From assembly GCF_042657385.1 (NCBI RefSeq), contig NZ_JBHSLA010000003.1:248001-312000 (forward strand): a stretch of 64,000 nt of DNA. The letters run 5' to 3'. Under the pieces are notes generated by a model. It was given only the letters and a program-made list of their open reading frames with translations. It did not search any database and was not told the DNA's origin. The translations under genes and the position numbers were made by a program. Source of the stretch: Algorimicrobium hallyeonense (GTDB taxonomy: Bacteria > Bacteroidota > Bacteroidia > Flavobacteriales > Flavobacteriaceae). Numbering within the stretch: position 1 is the stretch's first letter; each line of letters opens with the position of its first letter. Of this stretch, positions 59,459-64,000 are shown piece by piece.

Positions 59459-60568
59459 TTACGCTTTTTTAGGTAGAATTTTTACAATTCCAAGATTTTC
59501 AATTCCAACATAAATATAGCCATCTGGACCTTGTACAACGGATCTAACCCGGCCTAAACCATCTAACAAGCGTTCTTCTTTTACAACTTTTTTGCCTTCA
59601 AGATAGCACAAATCTAGGTATTGAAACTTTAATGAACCTACCACAAGATTCCCTTTCCAATCTGGATATATAGAACTAGTAATAAATGCCATGCCGCTTG
59701 GTGCAATGGAAGGATCCCAATAATGGATAGGTTCCGTCATACCTGGTAAGGTTGTTTTATTTGTAATTTCTGTTCCAGAATAATTTACGCCATACGTAAC
59801 TTTTGGCCAACCATAATTATTGCCAGCTTGTACAATATTAATTTCATCGCCACCTTTTGGACCATGTTCATGAATCCAAATAGATTTTGTTTCAGGATGA
59901 ATGGCCATGCCTTGCGGATTACGATGACCATATGAATAAATAGCTTTTTTGGCATTTGGTGTGGTTACAAAAGGGTTGGTTGTAGGAGTAGAGCCATCGT
60001 CATGTAAGCGATAGATTTTCCCGCCATCTTTAGTTAAGTCCTGTGGATTGACATCCCGATTCCCACGATCGCCAATGGAGAAAAATAAAAAGTTGTTGTT
60101 ATCTATTACAATTCGTGAACCGAAGTGCTGACCTGCTTTTGTATTAGGGGTTGCCTTGTATAGCACTTGAAAATTAACTAATGCGTTATTGTTCAGTTTT
60201 GCACGCGCAATTGCGGTATGTCCTCCTTGACCATTACCATCTGAAGAAGCATAGGAGAAATATATCCATCCGTTAGACTTATAATCAGGATGAAGTGCAA
60301 TATCCATTAAACCACCTTGTCCATAAACATGGATTTCAGGAAGTCCTGTAATGCGCGTTTTCTTACCATTTTTGAAATGAATAAGTGCTCCCGATTTTTC
60401 TGTAATCAGCATGGCGTTATCAGGCAGAAACATAAAGCCCCAAGGGTTTTTTAAATCAGGAACAACCACTTCATGCGAATGATGGATATTTGTTGGGTTT
60501 TTATCTTGAGCACACGCCAAAATGCTCATAGAAAGAATTAATGCTAATATGTAAAAACGTGATTTCAT
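59459..60568 (-). CDS. PQQ-dependent sugar dehydrogenase (soluble aldose dehydrogenase type)
   Basis: 369 aa. A lipoprotein-like signal (SILACAQ, about residue 19) precedes a six-bladed beta-propeller. It has LKNPWGFMFLPDNAMLITEKSGAL, GGLMDIALHPDYKSNGWIYFSYA, QHFGSRIVID, GDRGNRDVNPQDLTKDGGKIYRLHDDG, GHRNPQGMAIHP, WIHEHGPKGGDEINIVQAGNNYGWPKVTYG and PSGMAFITSSIYPDWKGNLVVGSLKFQYL. These match the Asd/YliI family, which oxidises sugars in the periplasm. Whether the organism makes PQQ cannot be seen here; many homologues are only apo in culture. Confidence 0.9.
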   Translation of the reverse strand: MKSRFYILALILSMSILACAQDKNPTNIHHSHEVVVPDLKNPWGFMFLPDNAMLITEKSGALIHFKNGKKTRITGLPEIHVYGQGGLMDIALHPDYKSNGWIYFSYASSDGNGQGGHTAIARAKLNNNALVNFQVLYKATPNTKAGQHFGSRIVIDNNNFLFFSIGDRGNRDVNPQDLTKDGGKIYRLHDDGSTPTTNPFVTTPNAKKAIYSYGHRNPQGMAIHPETKSIWIHEHGPKGGDEINIVQAGNNYGWPKVTYGVNYSGTEITNKTTLPGMTEPIHYWDPSIAPSGMAFITSSIYPDWKGNLVVGSLKFQYLDLCYLEGKKVVKEERLLDGLGRVRSVVQGPDGYIYVGIENLGIVKILPKKA

Positions 60569-60606
60569 GATATATATAATTTAACTATAAATTTAAAATT
60601 TTTTTG

Positions 60607-60638
60607 TTGCATGATTCTAAAGAAAAGCTATATATTTG
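60607..60638 (+). promoter_or_regulatory. Promoter of tRNA-Pro
   Basis: TTG at 60607-60609, 21-nt spacer, TATATTTG at 60631-60638, about 50 nt before the tRNA gene. Confidence 0.75.
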
Positions 60639-60687
60639 CACCTCGGTTTTAGAATGTTTATTTTAAAACTGAAAAAGATAGCCAATT

Positions 60688-60765
60688 CGGGGTGTAGCGT
60701 AGCCCGGTTATCGCGCCGCGTTTGGGACGCGGAGGTCGCAGGTTCGAATCCTGCCACCCCGACCA
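60688..60765 (+). tRNA. tRNA-Pro (anticodon TGG)
   Basis: 78 nt with encoded CCA. The acceptor stem CGGGGTG (60688-60694) pairs with CACCCCG (60755-60761), then A and CCA. The anticodon stem CCGCG/CGCGG holds loop TTTGGGA, so the anticodon is TGG. The T arm is GCAGG-TTCGAAT-CCTGC. Confidence 0.97.
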
Positions 60766-60769
60766 ATAA

Positions 60770-60802
60770 AGCCTAAAATCTGAATGGATTTTAGGTTTTT
60801 TT
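60770..60802 (+). terminator. Terminator after tRNA-Pro
   Basis: CCTAAAATC pairs with GATTTTAGG around a 6-nt loop, followed by seven T. Confidence 0.88.
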
Positions 60803-60853
60803 ATGCCATTACGTCGTCGTTGTTAGAGGATTGAAAGTCATGGCATAAAAAAA
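60796..60853. repeat. Inverted repeat in the gene-free stretch after tRNA-Pro
   Basis: TTTTTTTATGCCAT (60796-60809) and ATGGCATAAAAAAA (60840-60853) are exact complements with a 30-nt spacer. It overlaps the T tract of the tRNA terminator. The rest of 60766-61027 holds no convincing gene, RNA or second promoter that I can see. Confidence 0.6.
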
Positions 60854-61027
60854 GTCGTTAACTGCGCCAGCAGTTTGAGCTTAATTGAGCAACGAACCCA
60901 CTTCAGGATCAGCGGAGCTAATGGATACTATATGTTTTCATTTTTATTTTTAGACGAACGACAGTGCTGTCTGTAGTCTTATTTATTTGAAAAAAAGTAC
61001 TGCTGGCATGAATCTCCATCCCAATAA

Positions 61028-62172
61028 TTACTTTCTGTTATTCCAAGAACTTCCAAATATTATATAATACCCAAAGTCGTTATTGGACCATGCAACATCT
61101 ATTCCCATCCGAATTTTAAATTTACGCGCAATTAAATATCGAAATCCAGTACCGTAATTATAAACTAATTCAGAGTCCACAAAGGATTCATTTTCTTTAA
61201 CTGTTTTTGCTAATCCCCCGAAACCAACTAAACTCCATCGTTTGGTGAAATCAAAGCGCTGTTCGATTTCAATGAGATGTGTAGATCGACCTTGATAACG
61301 CATTTTAGGAACCCCTCGTAAATTTATGGAAGGCTCTACATAAAACGGCGACTCGTTAAACTGAAATTCAGACGCCCAACGAAGTCCACTAACCAATTCG
61401 GGAATAAATTGGTGATAGTACTGCGCAGACAGTTCTAAATTACCAAAGTTATAATCACTTCCTGTCCAATCTGCATTAAAATGATAGGTAGCGTTAATTA
61501 AAAAGCCATTGTCTGGTGTAAAAATATTATCACGGTTATCAAATTCTAAAACAATCCCTGGACTGCTCAAATTAGTTTTCAGGGATTTTTCATCAAGAAA
61601 ATCAGGTAAGGTTATAAAATCAAATTTAGGTGTTACTTCATTTTTTAAGTATAGGTATTCTATTCCAACAAATAGACCGGTATTATTAATTTCCTTTAAG
61701 AGGGAAAAAAATATAGGTAGTGCCTTAAAATTAAATGCAAATTGTTTTTCACCAATTATAGGAATGGTTCTATAGAAATCCATATTTACAGATGAAAAGG
61801 CCATCATGACCTGATATTTCAAGCCATATTTAGGGAGTGAAGCCATTCTGATAGCACCTACCATCCAGGTATCATTGGCCGTATAGCCACCAAAAACGGA
61901 TGTAATATTAGGAGGCGTGTATTCACCTTCTATTTTATTTTTATTGGGACTAATAAAAATGGGAGAAATAACACCGCCAATTTTGCCTAAAGCTGGTTCG
62001 GTTATGGGTTGAATTAAAGGGATAAAACCTTTCGGATTAAAAGAAAATCGCTGAAATCAATTTTGTTGTCTAATGAATCTCGAAGCGTACTCTTTTTTTT
62101 TGTTTGTGAAAACACACAAGCAAACATGAGAACAGCCAATAAGGTGAGTAATATGTTTTTTGAGTTTTTCAT
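61028..62172 (-). pseudogene. Omp85/BamA-like outer membrane barrel, frameshifted near its start
   Basis: The start at 62172 (MKNSKNILLTLL) gives a clear signal peptide ending VFSQ. The first frame reads to DNKIDFSDFL, then shifts and stops at 62014. Starting just after, another frame reads FNPKGFIPLIQP and stays open to 61028 with a D15-type barrel (LSSPGIVLEFDNRDNIFTPDNGFLINATYHFNADWTGSDYNFG and the final DFGYYIIFGSSW). The total, 1145 nt, is one short of a multiple of three. One missing A in the A run at 62039-62042 would restore a 381-aa protein. It may be a true pseudogene or a homopolymer error. Confidence 0.75.
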
Positions 62173-62338
62173 GCGAAAAAAATGAACGCCAATGGATAAT
62201 TGAATTAAATGAAACAATTTAAGATTTTTTTTTAATAGGTAAATCAGGTAATTATGGTTTTTCCTTTTTTCCGGTTAAAATAAACGTTAATATTTTGATA
62301 AGACATTGAGCAGCTATGGTATTCCGACTAATAATTGT

Positions 62339-62346
62339 TAGTTTTG
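62339..62346 (+). promoter_or_regulatory. -7 promoter element for the FKBP gene
   Basis: TAGTTTTG followed by GCAC, 33 nt before ATG 62380. It overlaps the frame's earlier TTG/ATG-like codons and excludes them as starts. Confidence 0.55.
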
Positions 62347-62379
62347 CACGAATTTAAATTTAAATTAAATACAATTTTT

Positions 62380-62808
62380 ATGAGTCATGTAAAAGAAAAT
62401 GATACTGTACAAGTTCATTACACAGGAAAATTAAGTAGTGGTCAAGTTTTTGATAGCTCTGCAGATAGAGAGCCGTTAGAATTCACACTGGGTCAAGGTA
62501 TGCTAATTCCTGGTTTTGAAAAGGCAGTTTTAGATATGAAAGTAAACGATAAAAAAACAGTCGTAATTGAAAAAACTGAAGCATACGGAGACGTTCAGAA
62601 AGAACTATTTCATGAAGTGAAAAAAGATCAGTTACCTCAAGACATTAAGCCAGAAGTGGGAATGGGACTTGCGTCTAAAAACCCTGATGGAACAGAGCAC
62701 CAATTTCGTGTTGCTGCTGTAAATGATGATCATATTATTGTTGATGGAAACCATCCATTAGCTGGTCAAGATTTAACTTTCGAATTAGAGTTAGTGGCTA
62801 TCAAATAA
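62380..62808 (+). CDS. SlyD-like FKBP-type peptidyl-prolyl isomerase
   Basis: 142 aa, cytosolic. The FKBP half has VQVHYTGKLSSGQVFDSS and FTLGQGMLIPGFEKAVLDM. The insert-in-flap domain (about 67-118, EAYGDVQKELFHEVKKDQLP to QFRVAAVNDDHIIVDGNHPLAG) is characteristic of SlyD. The His/Cys-rich nickel tail of E. coli SlyD is missing. It catalyses proline isomerisation and acts as a folding helper. I place the start at MSHVKEND (62380) because the frame's upstream extension overlaps the promoter box. Confidence 0.93.
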   Translation: MSHVKENDTVQVHYTGKLSSGQVFDSSADREPLEFTLGQGMLIPGFEKAVLDMKVNDKKTVVIEKTEAYGDVQKELFHEVKKDQLPQDIKPEVGMGLASKNPDGTEHQFRVAAVNDDHIIVDGNHPLAGQDLTFELELVAIK

Positions 62809-62832
62809 ACATATTTTAAATATTCCATTATA

Positions 62833-62861
62833 AAAAAGCTTGAGGTTCACTCAAGCTTTTT
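62833..62861 (+). terminator. Terminator after the SlyD-like gene
   Basis: AAAAAGCTTGAG (62833-62844) pairs with CTCAAGCTTTTT (62850-62861) around a 5-nt loop. Confidence 0.92.
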
Positions 62862-63044
62862 GCATTTTAACTGTAAAATGTTCCATATTAATTTCGTTAT
62901 TGTGATAATCTATATTACCACATAATAAATTTATAGACTATGTCGTCATATATGCTGAAAATTCACTAAATTAGAGTTGTAAGATTTTTAATATTTTCAT
63001 TAAGATTTATACTGAATTATAATTTAAAATAAACATCAAATATC

Positions 63045-63374
63045 ATGGGAAAAGAAAGTAGTACATTATTAGGGATTTTAGCAGGCACAGCCATTGGCGT
63101 AACATTAGGAATTCTCTTTGCTCCAGACAAAGGTTCAAATACGAGACAGCGAATTGCAGATGAAGCAGGACATGCTCGTGATAAAATGAGTGAAACAGCG
63201 CATGATTTACGAGACAAAGTAGCCCATACAGTCACGCATAGGAAAGAAGATTTTGATCAGCAATTGGAATCTATAGTAAGTAATGTGAGTCATAAAACGG
63301 AAGACGTTATCACAAGTTTGGAGAAGAAATTAAGTGACTTGAAAGCTAAAAATAAGAAGTTCCAAAAATCATAA
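63045..63374 (+). CDS. YtxH-domain envelope protein
   Basis: 109 aa. A glycine-rich N-terminal helix (about 5-26, LLGILAGTAIGVTLGILFAPDKG) is the YtxH signature. It is followed by amphipathic helix repeats resembling LEA/apolipoprotein (DEAGHARDKMSETAHDLRDKVAHT). YtxH proteins are stress-linked and membrane-associated. First gene of a three-gene group, similar in layout to E. coli yqjD-yqjE-yqjK. Confidence 0.85.
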   Translation: MGKESSTLLGILAGTAIGVTLGILFAPDKGSNTRQRIADEAGHARDKMSETAHDLRDKVAHTVTHRKEDFDQQLESIVSNVSHKTEDVITSLEKKLSDLKAKNKKFQKS

Positions 63375-63379
63375 TTTAA

Positions 63380-63730
63380 ATGAACATTTTCGAATCTTTA
63401 AGTGAAACGACTGGCAAAATGACCGATGCTGGAGAAACTTATGTTGAAAAATCGCAAGAGTATTTTAAGCTCAAGATATTTCAACAGTTAACAGTATCCA
63501 TAAGCTTGGTTGCTAAAGCATTAGTTATTGGAGGATTACTTGCCATAGGACTACTATTTCTTGCTTTTGCATTAGCTTTAGCTATGGGCGAATGGTTGGG
63601 AGATTTAGCACTTGGTTATTTAATAGTTGCTGGTGTTTTTTTACTTGTATCAGGAATAATTTATTTAAAAAGAGCAGCCATTAATAAAGTTATTATTAAA
63701 AGCCTTTCTACTAAATTTTTTGATTCATAA
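63380..63730 (+). CDS. Holin-superfamily-III-like (YqjE-type) membrane protein
   Basis: 116 aa. Two close hydrophobic segments (about 47-70 and 78-98) and an amphipathic N-terminal region (SLSETTGKMTDAGETYVEKSQEYFKLKIFQQL) match the YqjE/holin-X family of cell-envelope proteins. There is no sign of a phage. It starts 5 nt after the YtxH gene. Confidence 0.8.
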   Translation: MNIFESLSETTGKMTDAGETYVEKSQEYFKLKIFQQLTVSISLVAKALVIGGLLAIGLLFLAFALALAMGEWLGDLALGYLIVAGVFLLVSGIIYLKRAAINKVIIKSLSTKFFDS

Positions 63731-63733
63731 ATT

Positions 63734-63934
63734 ATGAAAAACTACGAATCTTTTACAGATATAGAGTCTGACTTGAAGCGCTTAAATTTAGAGCGTAAAA
63801 TAGCTTTAGAGGAAATGAAACTTCTTAAAACAGAATTTAAAGAAGATTTAAAACCGTCAAATTGGGTGAGTACACTACTTAATCTAGCGGGAAAATACGG
63901 TTTGTATATGATAATGAAACGTTTTCTAAAATAG
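63734..63934 (+). CDS. Small protein completing the YtxH/YqjE-like group
   Basis: 66 aa. A charged coiled-coil-like N-terminus (DIESDLKRLNLERKIALEEMKLLKTEFKEDL) is followed by a short C-terminal hydrophobic segment (about 44-62). It sits where E. coli has yqjK and has a similar size, but clear sequence identity cannot be claimed; it may be the DUF6327 family. It starts 3 nt after the holin-like gene, and a strong terminator follows. Confidence 0.7.
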   Translation: MKNYESFTDIESDLKRLNLERKIALEEMKLLKTEFKEDLKPSNWVSTLLNLAGKYGLYMIMKRFLK

Positions 63935-63952
63935 TAATAACGTATTTGCTAT

Positions 63953-63987
63953 AAAAAAAATCCATATTCGCAATATGGATTTTTTTT
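63953..63987 (+). terminator. Terminator after the YtxH/YqjE-like group
   Basis: AAAAAAAATCCATATT (63953-63968) pairs with AATATGGATTTTTTTT (63972-63987) around a 3-nt loop. Confidence 0.95.
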
Positions 63988-64000
63988 ATGATATAAATTA

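Noticed and set aside
63380..63730. Holin-like protein as evidence of a prophage
   Set aside because: No other phage gene is nearby, and the YtxH neighbour fits a chromosomal envelope group.

Overview
The window is an ordinary chromosomal stretch of a low-GC Bacteroidota, almost certainly a member of the Flavobacteriaceae. The evidence is the promoter style (TTG then TAnnTTTG, with no convincing Shine-Dalgarno sequences), two secreted metalloproteases with type IX secretion (T9SS) C-terminal sorting domains, the gliding lipoprotein GldI, a TonB receptor with a carboxypeptidase-regulatory N-terminus, the parA-parB-DUF5683-dapB-lepB-wbqC block, and the paired methylmalonyl-CoA mutase subunits. 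I cannot name genus or species. There is no prophage, insertion sequence, CRISPR array or classical defence island.

Layout. 1-2222: end of an upstream gene, yajC, then two adjacent outer-membrane-type genes each interrupted by one in-frame TAA. 2226-9893: a YdeI-like protein, a siderophore-type TonB receptor, pepT and pyrD back to back, and an M43 protease secreted by T9SS. 9980-16302: LysE exporter, HMG-CoA lyase, a porin / FMN-binding / membrane-protein run, an exported unknown, guaB. 16303-25274: small unknowns, a fatty acid hydroxylase-like protein, M48 and DUF3810 membrane peptidase-like proteins, a TrmH-family methyltransferase and two amidohydrolases. 25348-32881: pepD, a cyclophilin-FKBP fusion, gldI, nrnA-like, ndk and an M4/M36-like T9SS protease. 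32989-47085: housekeeping (DUF721, recF, ribH, mutL, two rhomboids, wbqC, lepB, dapB, parB, parA). 47352-54774: a nitrite/nitric oxide locus (nirK, nirV-like, SCO, porin; then hemerythrin, a polytopic membrane protein, ric and an Rrf2 regulator on the other strand). 54886-60568: methylmalonyl-CoA mutase, ftsB/divIC, udk and a PQQ-type sugar dehydrogenase. 60688-63987: tRNA-Pro, a frameshifted Omp85-like gene, an FKBP isomerase and a small envelope trio resembling yqjD-yqjE-yqjK.

How genes work together. Two regulatory patterns stand out. A 9-5-9 inverted repeat (TTATTTAGA-N5-TCTAAATAA) occurs twice before the TonB receptor and twice before the porin/FMN-binding run. In both places one copy lies exactly 3 nt ahead of the -33 TTG, which ties the two loci into one probable regulon, perhaps iron-responsive. 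Separately, a 20-bp palindrome (TTCGGATAAA/TTTATCCGAA) lies before nirK, ric and the Rrf2 gene itself, suggesting an NsrR-like autoregulated nitric-oxide regulon. Three genes in the window are broken by single-base-type lesions (two nonsense, one frameshift).
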